Below are positions 25,972 to 36,236 of a stretch of DNA of 64,000 nucleotides, piece after piece. The notes beneath the pieces are model-generated. The model made no database searches and had not been told where the DNA came from. It worked only from the letters and a program-made list of their open reading frames with translations. Position numbers and translations under genes: made by a program. Position 1 is the first letter of the stretch, and the number at the start of each line of letters is the position of its first letter. Origin of the DNA: Gluconobacter vitians (lineage in GTDB: Bacteria; Pseudomonadota; Alphaproteobacteria; Acetobacterales; Acetobacteraceae); assembly GCF_015244565.1 (NCBI RefSeq), contig NZ_JABCQG010000010.1, positions 1 to 64,000 on the forward strand, read 5' to 3'.

Positions 25972-27927
25972 GTGAGCGAGACCTTGTCCCGCCAATCCGT
26001 CGAACCCGATGAGATCAATCTTGCCATCGAAGGCGCACAGGCTGCGCTGGGTGGGAAGCAGAAGTCGGACGGACACTGGGTCTATGAGCTCGAAGCGGAT
26101 GCCACGATTCCGGCCGAGTATGTTCTGCTCGAGCACTATCTTGACCGGATCGACCCGGAGAAGCAGGCCAAGATCGGCGTCTATCTGCGCCGTATTCAGG
26201 GCGACCACGGGGGCTGGCCTCTTTACCATGACGGCGGGTTCGACCTCTCCGCGACCGTAAAGGCCTATTTCGCGCTGAAGGCCATCGGGGACGATATTGA
26301 CGCTCCCCATATGCGCATCGCACGCGAGGCCATTCTCGATCATGGCGGCGCAGCGCGGACGAACGTGTTCACGCGGATCCAGCTCGCACTGTTTGGGGAA
26401 GTCCCATGGGACGCAACGCCTGTAATGCCGGTCGAGCTCATGCTCCTGCCACGCAAGGCGTTCTTCTCGGTTTGGAATATGTCCTACTGGTCGCGCGCCG
26501 TTATCGCGCCGCTGCTGGTGCTCAACGCGCTTCGGCCCAAGGCCATCAATCCGCGCGGCATTCATGTGCAGGAACTGTTCGTCAAGCCGCCCTCTGAAGT
26601 CACAGACTGGATCCGCGGACCGTACCGTTCGGTGTGGGGCCGCTTCTTCAAGCATCTGGACTCTGCCTTGCGTCCGGTTCTGCCGCTGATCCCGCGCAGC
26701 GTTCATAAAAAGGCCCTCAAAGCCGCCAGCGATTTCATCGAGCCGCGCCTGAGCCGGGGAGGGCTGGGCGCCATTTATCCGGCCATGGCCAATGTCGTGA
26801 TGATGTATCGCGCGCAGGGTGTTCCGGACACTGATCCACGTGCGAAGACCGCCTGGGATGCAATCCAGGATCTTCTGGTCGATCATGGCGACGAAATCTA
26901 TTGCCAGCCCTGCGTCTCACCGGTCTGGGATACAGGCCTGTCCGGTCTGGCAATGATGGAAGCCGCATCCGGACCGGCTGGGACCAGGCATGAAGAAACC
27001 ATTGCTTCCCTGAAGAAAAGCGCCGAATGGTTGCGGGATCACCAGATCCTTGACGTCAAGGGTGACTGGGCGATCAACGCGCCAGACCTTCGTCCGGGCG
27101 GCTGGGCGTTCCAGTACGAGAACGATTACTATCCGGATGTGGACGACACCGCCGTTGTCGGCATGCTGCTGCATCGTGTCGATCCCGAAGGCAACCGTGA
27201 CGCCATCGCCCGTGCGCGGGAATGGATCATCGGGATGCAGAGCACGAATGGTGGCTGGGGCGCCTTCGACATCGACAATGATCACGAGCTGCTCAACCAT
27301 ATTCCCTTTTCAGATCACGGCGCGCTTCTGGACCCGCCAACGGCTGACGTCTCTGCACGCTGCATTTCCTTCCTGGCGCAGCTGGGTGACCCCGACGACC
27401 GGCCGGTCATTCTCAAGGCACTCGATTATCTGCGCTCCGAGCAGGAGCCGGAAGGCTGCTGGTTTGGCCGATGGGGCACGAACTACATCTATGGCACCTG
27501 GTCTGTTCTGTGCGCGCTGAACATCGCCGGTGTCCCGCATGATGATCCGATGGTCCTGCGCGCCGTGAACTGGCTCGAGAGCGTCCAGCGTCCTGATGGC
27601 GGCTGGGGTGAAGACTGCGCCACCTACGAAGGCGGCACCGCAGGGATGTATAAGAAGAGCCTGCCATCCCAGACGGCCTGGGCTGTTCTGGCTCTCATGG
27701 CCGTCGGTCGCCGCGAGAGCGAGGCTGTCAAACGCGGCGTCGCCTATCTTGTCTCGCAGCAGAACGAAAAGGGCGAGTGGCAGGAAGAGGCCTATAACGC
27801 TGTCGGTTTTCCGAAGGTCTTCTACCTGCGCTATCACGGCTACAAGCAGTTCTTCCCGCTGACTGCTCTGGCCCGCTACCGCAATCTTGGTGTGAGCAAC
27901 AGCGGCAAGGTGGAGTACGGATTCTGA
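25972..27927 (+). CDS. shc: Squalene-hopene cyclase
   Basis: This enzyme cyclises squalene to hopene/hopanol at the inner membrane (also called hpnF). The 651-residue double alpha-barrel has the catalytic DxDD motif in YPDVDDTAVVG (D389, D391, D392), several QW repeats (for example QRPDGGWGEDC and QSTNGGWGAFD), and the ending YRNLGVSNSGKVEYGF. The GTG at 25972 is chosen because a perfect AGGAGG lies 5 nt upstream. ATG 25933 would add 13 residues; longer readings overlap hpnE. Its TGA overlaps the ATG of hpnG. Confidence 0.96.
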   Translation: MSETLSRQSVEPDEINLAIEGAQAALGGKQKSDGHWVYELEADATIPAEYVLLEHYLDRIDPEKQAKIGVYLRRIQGDHGGWPLYHDGGFDLSATVKAYFALKAIGDDIDAPHMRIAREAILDHGGAARTNVFTRIQLALFGEVPWDATPVMPVELMLLPRKAFFSVWNMSYWSRAVIAPLLVLNALRPKAINPRGIHVQELFVKPPSEVTDWIRGPYRSVWGRFFKHLDSALRPVLPLIPRSVHKKALKAASDFIEPRLSRGGLGAIYPAMANVVMMYRAQGVPDTDPRAKTAWDAIQDLLVDHGDEIYCQPCVSPVWDTGLSGLAMMEAASGPAGTRHEETIASLKKSAEWLRDHQILDVKGDWAINAPDLRPGGWAFQYENDYYPDVDDTAVVGMLLHRVDPEGNRDAIARAREWIIGMQSTNGGWGAFDIDNDHELLNHIPFSDHGALLDPPTADVSARCISFLAQLGDPDDRPVILKALDYLRSEQEPEGCWFGRWGTNYIYGTWSVLCALNIAGVPHDDPMVLRAVNWLESVQRPDGGWGEDCATYEGGTAGMYKKSLPSQTAWAVLALMAVGRRESEAVKRGVAYLVSQQNEKGEWQEEAYNAVGFPKVFYLRYHGYKQFFPLTALARYRNLGVSNSGKVEYGF

Positions 27928-28559
27928 TGCTGGGTGTTCTCGCAGGTCTGAAACAGGAAGCCCGTCTGATCCGACGCTTCCTGCCGAATGCTCCCGTGGC
28001 ATTGAGCAACGCCACGCCTGAAGGTGCGCGCAGAGGCGTAGAACGTCTGCTCAAGGCAGGCGCGACCGAACTCCTGTCCTTCGGATGTGCGGGAAGCCTC
28101 TCACCAGACGTTGCGCCCGGAACCGTCATCGTAGCGGACCATGTCCACTATGAAGACAGGGACATTTCCTGCGATCCGAATCTGAGCCAGATGTTTGGTT
28201 CGGCCTATGCCCGACGTGGCGGCATTCTGCACAGCGATGTGCTGGTCGAACTGGGCTTGGAAAAGGCCTGGTATTTTTCCCAGACGAAATGCCTGGCCGT
28301 GGATATGGAAAGCGGCGTTGTGGCCGATGCAGGCGTGCCCTTCGCCGTTCTGCGTGTCGTATGCGACGATGCAACGCGGGATCTTCCGCCTGCGGTCAAG
28401 ACCAGCATGAAAAATGGCGCGGTCTATGTGCCGGGACTGATGGGATCTCTGCTGCGACATCCCCTGCAGATTGGCGGACTGATTCGGCTGGGCCGGGAAG
28501 CGGCCGTCGCACAGCGCGCCATGGAGTCATTCCTGCAGGCCAATCCGCCCAAGGCCTGA
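27927..28559 (+). CDS. hpnG: Adenosylhopane nucleosidase/phosphorylase HpnG
   Basis: HpnG belongs to the nucleoside phosphorylase superfamily and removes adenine from adenosylhopane on the way to ribosylhopane and bacteriohopanetetrol. The 210-residue protein shows LGVLAGLKQEARLIRR, ELLSFGCAGSLSPDVAPGT and the base/ribose segment CLAVDMESGVVADAG (near 125-140). It overlaps shc by one base (TGATG). hpnH, whose product makes adenosylhopane, is not in this window, so it must be elsewhere if the pathway is complete. Confidence 0.92.
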   Translation: MLGVLAGLKQEARLIRRFLPNAPVALSNATPEGARRGVERLLKAGATELLSFGCAGSLSPDVAPGTVIVADHVHYEDRDISCDPNLSQMFGSAYARRGGILHSDVLVELGLEKAWYFSQTKCLAVDMESGVVADAGVPFAVLRVVCDDATRDLPPAVKTSMKNGAVYVPGLMGSLLRHPLQIGGLIRLGREAAVAQRAMESFLQANPPKA

Positions 28560-28563
28560 AAGG

Positions 28564-28608
28564 GAACCGTTACTGGCGCTGTCATCATGCAGCCGCCAGT
28601 AACGGTTC
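28564..28608. terminator. Long inverted repeat between hpnG and rlmE
   Basis: GAACCGTTACTGGCG (28564-28578) pairs perfectly with CGCCAGTAACGGTTC (28594-28608), a 15-bp stem with a 15-nt loop. It lies between two convergent genes. There is no T-run on either side, so it is either a non-canonical terminator or a conserved intergenic repeat. Confidence 0.5.
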
Positions 28609-28617
28609 GCCGGACGA

Positions 28618-29424
28618 TCAGACTGCCTTGCTGTTTTCAGCCAGACGCTCCGGGCGGAAGCCGGTCGCGACCACATAAAGCTCGCTGGACTCCTTGCGCG
28701 AAGCAGGCGGCTTGACGTGTTTGACGCTGGCAAAAGCCGTCTTCATCAGGGCGAGCATGTCTTTTTCCGACCCTCCCTGGAAGACCTTGGCGATAAAGCT
28801 GCCCCCCTCGGCCAGAACCTGAAACGCGAAATCCAGCGCGCCTTCAGCGAGCCCCATGATCCGCATGTGATCTGTCGCCGCATGCCCGGTCGTGTTCGGC
28901 GCCATGTCGGACATGACCAGATCGGCAGGTCCGCCGAGCATGTCTTTCAGCCGGTCTGGCATCTCGGGATCGGTGAAATCCCCCTCGATGATTTCCGCAC
29001 CGGCGACGGGATCAACCGGAAGCAGGTCAAGCCCTACAACATTTTTGGCACCGCGCTTGACGGCAACCTGCGTCCAGCCGCCCGGAGCCGCACCCAGATC
29101 AATGATCCGCGTGCCTTCTTCAATCAGTTTGAAGCGGTCGTCGATCTCGATCAGCTTGAAGGCGGCGCGTGAACGCCAGCCCTGCTTGCGGGCGGCCGCG
29201 ACGTACGGATCATTCAGTTGGCGATTGAGCCAGCGCTGCTGGGCGGTCGTCCGTCCGCGGGCTGTTTTGAGCGAAACCGTCTTGTTTCTTGCTGTGCGTG
29301 ACGTCGCAGAATCGAGCGTTGCGTCGTTTTCACCGGGGTTGGAGGCGCTTTTCAGGGCCTTGCCCGGAATACGCTTCGGTCCCGTGTCCTTACTGGAACC
29401 GGAGCGGGATCTTGGCGGCTTCAT
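28618..29424 (-). CDS. rlmE: 23S rRNA (uridine-2'-O) methyltransferase RlmE
   Basis: RlmE (FtsJ/RrmJ) methylates U2552 of 23S rRNA late in 50S assembly. Residues about 1-55 are a basic, Ser/Lys/Arg-rich extension. The methyltransferase domain has SRAAFKLIEIDDRF (catalytic Lys), the SAM motif IIDLGAAPGGWTQVA, the catalytic Asp in MSDMAPNTTGHA and the second Lys in FIAKVFQGG. Its ATG overlaps the stop of the Ppx/GppA gene (29421-29424). At 268 residues it is longer than the E. coli protein because of the tail. Confidence 0.95.
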   Translation of the reverse strand: MKPPRSRSGSSKDTGPKRIPGKALKSASNPGENDATLDSATSRTARNKTVSLKTARGRTTAQQRWLNRQLNDPYVAAARKQGWRSRAAFKLIEIDDRFKLIEEGTRIIDLGAAPGGWTQVAVKRGAKNVVGLDLLPVDPVAGAEIIEGDFTDPEMPDRLKDMLGGPADLVMSDMAPNTTGHAATDHMRIMGLAEGALDFAFQVLAEGGSFIAKVFQGGSEKDMLALMKTAFASVKHVKPPASRKESSELYVVATGFRPERLAENSKAV

Positions 29425-30542
29425 ATTGTGGCATATGTCCCGAATGGGCCCCGTGACCGGGGCGTGGCATGGCGACTGGTCGTGTGACGTCCCTTGCCGG
29501 AACGCTGACCATGATCGCGGGCCATACGCAGCAACATCCCATCGCGCAACCCCCGGTCCGCAATCGTTACGTCTTCAACAGGCCACAGGCGGTGAATTGC
29601 TTCAAAGATCGCGCAGCCCGGCAGGACGAGTTTCATACGCTCTGCTCCCACGCACGGATGGTTCGCGAGTTCATCACGATCCAGACTGCGCAGACTGCCA
29701 ATGGCATCCATCATGCTGAGACCGGGCAATGTCAGGCCGTCAATAGCCGTACGGTTGTAGCGGGGCAGGGACAGCGCAACTCCCGCAAGCGTGGTCACAG
29801 TGCCGGACGTCCCGATCAGGCGCGTCTTGCCATGCGTCACTTCCCGCCGGATGCGGTGAACGTTCTCGAAACCCTTCAGATAATCCTGAACGTGCTGCAC
29901 CATGGTTTCATAAGATGCACCATGACCTTCACCGAACATTTCCTGAAGGGTGATCACGCCAACGGGAACACTGGTGGTGCCGATCAGGGTCTGGGTCTGG
30001 CGTTCCGGATCAATCCGGACCCACGCCACTTCGGTAGACCCGCCCCCAATATCAAAAAGCACACCACGATCGGCACGAACGGGCTTGTGTTCTGGCTGAC
30101 GGAAGAGGGGAGAGCAGCTTTCCAGCGCAAGCTCCGCTTCCTCCCGTGCCGTGATGATGTCGATCGTAAGACCCGTCTCATGCTGGACACGTGCCAGAAA
30201 TTCGCGACCATTGGCTGCCTGACGGCAGGCTTCTGTCGCAACCGCACGCATATGGACAAGAGGCCACTGCTTCATACGCTCCGCGCAGATGCGCAGGGCA
30301 TCCAGTGCGCGCTTCATGGACTCTTCGGCAAGACGTCCGCTGGCCCGCAGACCTTCCCCCAGACGGACCGAACGATTGAAGCTATCTACAACACGGAAAC
30401 CATTGGGCGTTCCCGCAGCAATCATGAGGCGGCAATTATTGGTGCCAAGATCAATGGCACCAAAGAACGGACCCGTACGTCGCGCGGACGCATGAACAGG
30501 CACCGGGCCTGACAGGTTGTGATCCGTTCCATACCTCATCAT
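29421..30542 (-). CDS. Ppx/GppA family phosphatase
   Basis: Members hydrolyse polyphosphate or pppGpp; the two activities cannot be separated from sequence. The 373-residue protein has the ASKHA fold with phosphate-1 motif FGAIDLGTNNCRLMIA, VATEACRQAANGREF, and phosphate-2 motif VLFDIGGGSTEVAWV, then TSGTVTTLAGVAL. The C-terminal HD-like domain of long exopolyphosphatases is absent. Tandem ATGs at 30542 and 30539 fit best; the frame is open to 30638, but that extension crosses the AT-rich region before tRNA-Gln. It is coupled to rlmE, a common alphaproteobacterial pair. Confidence 0.88.
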   Translation of the reverse strand: MMRYGTDHNLSGPVPVHASARRTGPFFGAIDLGTNNCRLMIAAGTPNGFRVVDSFNRSVRLGEGLRASGRLAEESMKRALDALRICAERMKQWPLVHMRAVATEACRQAANGREFLARVQHETGLTIDIITAREEAELALESCSPLFRQPEHKPVRADRGVLFDIGGGSTEVAWVRIDPERQTQTLIGTTSVPVGVITLQEMFGEGHGASYETMVQHVQDYLKGFENVHRIRREVTHGKTRLIGTSGTVTTLAGVALSLPRYNRTAIDGLTLPGLSMMDAIGSLRSLDRDELANHPCVGAERMKLVLPGCAIFEAIHRLWPVEDVTIADRGLRDGMLLRMARDHGQRSGKGRHTTSRHATPRSRGPFGTYATI

Positions 30543-30658
30543 GTGTTTCGGCTCCCGCTTGCCCGTGATCTGGGACCTTGGAAAAGCAGCATGCGGCCCC
30601 CGGGACCCTACCCGCAAGAAAAATATCCGTTTTTTCAAAAAAAATGTCCTTATCCCTC

Positions 30659-30687
30659 TTGCGCCACATGGGGGCGATTGATAAACA
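30659..30687 (+). promoter_or_regulatory. Predicted sigma-70 promoter of tRNA-Gln
   Basis: TTGCGC (30659-30664), a 17-nt spacer and TAAACA (30682-30687) lie 13 nt before the tRNA. The -10 box and the following CC match the tRNA-Ser promoter at 2093-2121. An A/T-rich stretch (T6 and A8, 30630-30645) sits upstream where an UP element would lie. Confidence 0.5.
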
Positions 30688-30700
30688 CCCTCTCACCGCT

Positions 30701-30774
30701 TGGGAGATAGTTTAGCGGTAGAACTACCGGCTCTGACCCGGTCAGCCCTGGTTCGAATCCAGGTCTCCCAGCCA
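30701..30774 (+). tRNA. tRNA-Gln (anticodon CTG), CCA encoded
   Basis: The acceptor stem TGGGAGA/TCTCCCA begins with T, as tRNA-Gln does. The D arm (TAGTTTAGCGGTA), an anticodon arm ACCGG-CTCTGAC-CCGGT with anticodon CTG and a T arm CCTGGTTCGAATCCAGG are all present; GCCA completes the 3' end at 30771-30774. Confidence 0.96.
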
Positions 30775-30885
30775 AGAAATCCTCAGAAAATACCGCAAAA
30801 AAGAGACTTCCCCTCAGGGGGTAAAGTGCTCTATGAGGACCCGCCAACGGCCGGACGGCCTCTTGGTCTCCGGCTCACATACATC

Positions 30886-30900
30886 GCGTCGTCACGACGC
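30886..30900. promoter_or_regulatory. Perfect palindrome upstream of guaB
   Basis: GCGTCGT-C-ACGACGC is a 15-bp palindrome centred 32 bp before the guaB ATG. It could be an operator or a 5'-UTR element. No known regulator motif is recognised. Confidence 0.3.
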
Positions 30901-30909
30901 ATGACGTAA

Positions 30910-32418
<1,509 letters not shown>

Positions 32419-32474
32419 ACCTTCCCGCATCAAAGCCTCTCGCATTGAGAGGCCAAACGGGCTACGGGGGCGCT

Positions 32475-33839
32475 ATGACCCCCGCAGCCCGTCTTTCAGG
32501 CGCCATCGATCTGCTCTGTGCGATCCAGAATGCGCCCCGCCGTCCCGCCGACGCCACAGCCAACGCTTTCTTTCGCGAACGACGCTATATTGGTGGTGGC
32601 GACCGGCGCGCCATTTCCTCAATCGTCTGGGACGTCCTGCGTGGCTGGAGACGGCTGCAATGGCATCTTAAGGATATTTCCGGCGATATCTCACCACGCC
32701 TGCTGTGCTCGGCATCGCTTCTCCTTGGTGGGGAAACGATGGAGAACGTCCGCAAGCTGTTCAGTGGCGAGCGTTATGCGCAGAAGCCTCTGACGTCACG
32801 TGAAGATATGGCGCTTAAAGGTCTGGAAGGAAAAGAACTTTCCACCCAGAAGCAGCCTATCGCCGTACGGCTTGAATATCCGGACTGGCTGGACAGTGCG
32901 CTGCGCGAAACGTTTGGAAACCGGCTTCCCGACGAAATGGAAGCCATGCTGGGAACGCCAACGCTCGATTTACGCGTTAATCTGCTGAAGGGAAGTCGCG
33001 AGGCGGCCATCCGCGAGCTACGACGCGAATCGCTTCAGGCAGAGCCGACGAAGCTTTCGCCCTGGGGGCTGCGGCTTGATGGGCGCCAGCCGGTCACGGC
33101 GACGCAGGCGTTCAAGGATGGTCTGGTCGAAATCCAGGACGAGGGCAGCCAGCTCGTAGTAGCGGCCGTGGATGCGCGGGGCGAGCATCGGGTTCTGGAT
33201 TACTGTGCAGGTGCGGGCGGCAAGACGCTGGCACTGGCGATGACCATGGAGAACCGCGGGCATATCGTAGCCTGTGACGTGCATGAGAAACGTCTGGACG
33301 GAGCGGTCAAGCGACTGCGTCGGGCAGGCGTTCATAACGTCGAACGGCATCTTCTGGTGTCGGGAGACAAATGGGCCAAGCGTCGGGCCGGCAGCTTCGA
33401 CCGGGTGCTGGTCGATGCGCCGTGCTCGGGAACCGGAACCTGGCGCCGGAACCCGGATGCGCGACTGCGCCTGACGCCAGAAGACATTCAGGAACTTGTC
33501 ATCAAACAGGCGCAGATCCTTGATCGTGCAGCATCTTTGGTGAAGCCGGGTGGACGCATGATCTATGCAACCTGTTCGCTTCTGGCCTGCGAGAACGGAC
33601 AGCAGATCGATACCTTCCTCAAGCGTCGAACGGATTTCGTGCGTCTGCCGAAAGAGCAGATGTCTGAACTTCTTCCCGCCGAACTGCGGAACAAGGCTCA
33701 GTTTTCGCTGACGCCACTGCGGGATGGAACGGACGGGTTTTTTGCCTGCGTGCTGGAGCGGGTCGTGACGGATACGAAGCCTGAAGAGACAGTTGAAGCC
33801 GCGGCTACGACACCACAGGCAGAAGGTCCTTCCACATAA
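32475..33839 (+). CDS. RsmB/NOP-type RNA 5-methylcytosine methyltransferase
   Basis: A 454-residue SAM-dependent RNA m5C methyltransferase. An N-terminal NusB-like helical region (about 1-130) precedes the Rossmann domain: motif I VLDYCAGAGGKTLALA, the motif IV cysteine in VDAPCSGTGTWRRNPD and the nucleophilic motif VI cysteine in IYATCSLLACENGQQ. The target (16S rRNA as for RsmB, or another RNA) is uncertain. ATG 32475 follows a G-rich site; the frame is open from 32445. The 3' end overlaps the convergent acetyltransferase gene by 35 bp. A 7-bp hairpin (32435-32453) lies between guaB and this gene. Confidence 0.88.
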   Translation: MTPAARLSGAIDLLCAIQNAPRRPADATANAFFRERRYIGGGDRRAISSIVWDVLRGWRRLQWHLKDISGDISPRLLCSASLLLGGETMENVRKLFSGERYAQKPLTSREDMALKGLEGKELSTQKQPIAVRLEYPDWLDSALRETFGNRLPDEMEAMLGTPTLDLRVNLLKGSREAAIRELRRESLQAEPTKLSPWGLRLDGRQPVTATQAFKDGLVEIQDEGSQLVVAAVDARGEHRVLDYCAGAGGKTLALAMTMENRGHIVACDVHEKRLDGAVKRLRRAGVHNVERHLLVSGDKWAKRRAGSFDRVLVDAPCSGTGTWRRNPDARLRLTPEDIQELVIKQAQILDRAASLVKPGGRMIYATCSLLACENGQQIDTFLKRRTDFVRLPKEQMSELLPAELRNKAQFSLTPLRDGTDGFFACVLERVVTDTKPEETVEAAATTPQAEGPST

Positions 33840-34329
33840 CCAGTGCGTCCACATAGCCTTCGGACGGGTGATCGAAGGCTCCAGGAAGCGTGCCGATCAC
33901 CCGGAAGCCTAGTGACTTCCACAAGGCTATGGCCCGCAGGTTTGTGCTGACGACGAAATTGAACTGCATGGCGCGGAAACCGAGTTTCGTGGCTTCCGCC
34001 AGAGCATGTTCGGCCATGAGGCGACCCGCGCCAAATCCGGACCGGGCGATGAAACCGGCATTGGCGATATGCGCGCCACCGCCTTTCTGATTGGCCTGAA
34101 GATAGAATGTCCCGACGATCTCATAATCGCGGGTCTGCACGACATAAACGCGGTGCTCGACATCCATCCAGTAGGCCAGCGCCTGCCGCCTGCCCCAGTG
34201 GCGGGGCAGGGCATATGTCTCGGCTTTACGAAGAACGGGGGACAGAAGCCGCCAGATGCCCTCGCGGTCCAGGGACTGGGCAGGACGGATCAGCAGATCC
34301 GTTTCAGAGTGGTGGAGCGGGGTCGTCAT
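33805..34329 (-). CDS. GNAT family N-acetyltransferase
   Basis: A 174-residue protein with the acetyl-CoA-binding fold: the N-terminal LLIRPAQSLDREGIWRLLSP, a central strand with VVQTRDYEIVGTFYL, the P-loop-like ARSGFGAGRLMAEHALAEA and the C-terminal FVVSTNLRAIALWKSLGFR. Substrate cannot be assigned; the length and C-terminal pattern are as in phosphinothricin/ribosomal-protein-type acetyltransferases. It overlaps the end of the m5C methyltransferase gene on the opposite strand and is divergent from the antiporter gene. Confidence 0.88.
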   Translation of the reverse strand: MTTPLHHSETDLLIRPAQSLDREGIWRLLSPVLRKAETYALPRHWGRRQALAYWMDVEHRVYVVQTRDYEIVGTFYLQANQKGGGAHIANAGFIARSGFGAGRLMAEHALAEATKLGFRAMQFNFVVSTNLRAIALWKSLGFRVIGTLPGAFDHPSEGYVDALVMWKDLLPVVS

Positions 34330-34421
34330 GATGGAGCATTCTTCCGCATTTTAGGCGCGTCGCGTGATGTGCGATATGATACCGCTTCATATCCATAACG
34401 CGGAGCCCGTCCCGAACATCC

Positions 34422-36230
34422 ATGCAATATGACATTCTCATCGGCATTGCCTCGACTTTCGGAGCGGGGATGCTGGCCCAGTGGGTCGCCTGGCGCTTCC
34501 GGCTTCCAGCTATCGTTCTCCTGTTTTCGCTCGGTCTGATTTTCGGACCCGGGCTTGGCATCCTTCATCCATCGGAAACGATGGGATGGATGTTCCGGCC
34601 GCTGGTATCACTGCTCGTGGCGCTGGTGGTGTTCGAAGGGGGTATGGCGCTGGATTTCCGCCAGTTGCGCGAAGCCGGTGAGGGTGTCGCCCGCCTGACA
34701 ATGCTCGCACTGCCAATCAACTGGGTGCTTGGCTCGCTGGCAGCACATTATGTCGCGCATCTGGAATGGGGCACGTCCATGCTGTTTGGCGCGATCGTCG
34801 TCGTTACAGGACCGACCGTCGTTCTGCCGCTGCTACGCAGTGCCAAGCTTCAGCCGCGCGTGGCGGCATTCCTGCGCTGGGAAGCCATCGTCAACGATCC
34901 GCTCGGTGCCATTCTGGCGGCCGTCGTGCTTCAGCTGATGATGCTGCATGTGGACGTTCATGCGGACGTATTCTTCACACATACGCTGCCCGATCTTCTG
35001 GGCGCGATTGCGGTCTCGCTGTCCGCAGGGATCCTGCCGGCCTATTTGATCCGCTACCTGTTCACCCGCGATCTGATGCCGGAAATTCTCAAGACACCGG
35101 TGCTGATTTCGATGGCGCTGGTGATCTTCTCCCTGTGCAATCTCGAAATGGGCGGTGCGGGGCTGATGGCGGTGACGATCTTCGGCATGGTCCTGGCAAA
35201 CCTTCAGATCCCGGGCGTTGCGGAACTGCGACGCATGAAGGAATCACTGGTAGTTCTGGTCGTCTCGGTTCTGTTCATCATGCTGACGGCGGACCTACAT
35301 CGGGATGTTCTGGCGCAGCTTTCCATTCCGATTTTCGCATTAACAGTCGTCGTGCTGTTTGTCGTACGGCCAGTAGGTATTTTCCTCTCCACGCTGGGCA
35401 CCAGCATGCCATGGAAGGAAAAGCTGTTTGTCGGCTGGATTGCACCCCGCGGTATCGTCGCAGCAGCCGTCGCCGGTGAAGCCGGGATCAGCCTCAAGGA
35501 AGCGGGATACCAGTCTGCCGATCTTATCATGCCGGCCGTGTTTGCGGTCATTGCGGTTACAATGATCCTGCATGGGTTTTCACTCGGACCTATCGCAAGA
35601 CTGCTGAAACTGACGCTGTCCAATGAGCCGGCGATCGCCATCCTTGGCGCCAGCGCATGGTCCATCAATTTTGCCCGATGCCTGCGGCAGGCTGGTGTGC
35701 CGGTTCTGCTGGTGGACAACCGCTCCAGCGCACTTATCCCCGCCACGCGTCAGGATATTCCCGTCCTGCGGGCAGAGCTTCTGTCCCAGCATGGTCAGGA
35801 ATCATTCGAGGAGCGTCCCGCTGATTACCTGATCGCGACAACAGGTGACGGCATCTATAACGGAATGGTGTGTGGACATCTGGCGCCAACCATGGGGCGT
35901 CAGCGGGTCTACCAGATCAGCCCCGGCGTGGCACGGCTGGACTTCTATCATGGCCTGTCACGCGATGCGCGCGGCAAGGTCCTCGGCGAGCCTGCCTGGA
36001 ATTACACCCTGTTCGACACCCTGTTCGAGCAGGGCTGGCGGTTCGTGGCAGTGGAAGCCACGGAAGAGACTGCTCCGTCATTCGGTACGGATGAAAACAG
36101 GCTCGATATTCTCGTGGTCCGGCGTGATGGCGGCATCCTGATCCGCTCGGCCGAGGACAACGACAAGGCCGTGCCCCAGCCGGGGGACTACATGGTCTCC
36201 ATGGTGCCCCCGTCAACCGAACTGGCCTAA
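34422..36230 (+). CDS. Cation:proton antiporter (CPA family) with C-terminal nucleotide-binding-like domain
   Basis: A 602-residue membrane protein with about 12 helices between residues 5 and 395. The acidic ion-site motif is in AIVNDPLGAILAAVV (Asn-Asp, near 163), as in Na+/H+ or K+/H+ exchangers of the NhaP type. The cytoplasmic part from about residue 405 resembles a TrkA-N fold (IAILGASAWSINFARCLRQ, then VPVLLVDNRSSALIPATR) but lacks the full Gly-x-Gly-x-x-Gly signature, so nucleotide binding is doubtful. Ion selectivity is unknown. It converges with the L,D-transpeptidase gene, 6 bp away. Confidence 0.88.
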   Translation: MQYDILIGIASTFGAGMLAQWVAWRFRLPAIVLLFSLGLIFGPGLGILHPSETMGWMFRPLVSLLVALVVFEGGMALDFRQLREAGEGVARLTMLALPINWVLGSLAAHYVAHLEWGTSMLFGAIVVVTGPTVVLPLLRSAKLQPRVAAFLRWEAIVNDPLGAILAAVVLQLMMLHVDVHADVFFTHTLPDLLGAIAVSLSAGILPAYLIRYLFTRDLMPEILKTPVLISMALVIFSLCNLEMGGAGLMAVTIFGMVLANLQIPGVAELRRMKESLVVLVVSVLFIMLTADLHRDVLAQLSIPIFALTVVVLFVVRPVGIFLSTLGTSMPWKEKLFVGWIAPRGIVAAAVAGEAGISLKEAGYQSADLIMPAVFAVIAVTMILHGFSLGPIARLLKLTLSNEPAIAILGASAWSINFARCLRQAGVPVLLVDNRSSALIPATRQDIPVLRAELLSQHGQESFEERPADYLIATTGDGIYNGMVCGHLAPTMGRQRVYQISPGVARLDFYHGLSRDARGKVLGEPAWNYTLFDTLFEQGWRFVAVEATEETAPSFGTDENRLDILVVRRDGGILIRSAEDNDKAVPQPGDYMVSMVPPSTELA

Positions 36231-36236
36231 CAGGAA

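Noticed and set aside
17490-28559. A novel secondary-metabolite cluster
   Set aside because: The core genes match the known hopanoid pathway one by one; only the aminotransferase and cupin are unexplained and are reported separately.
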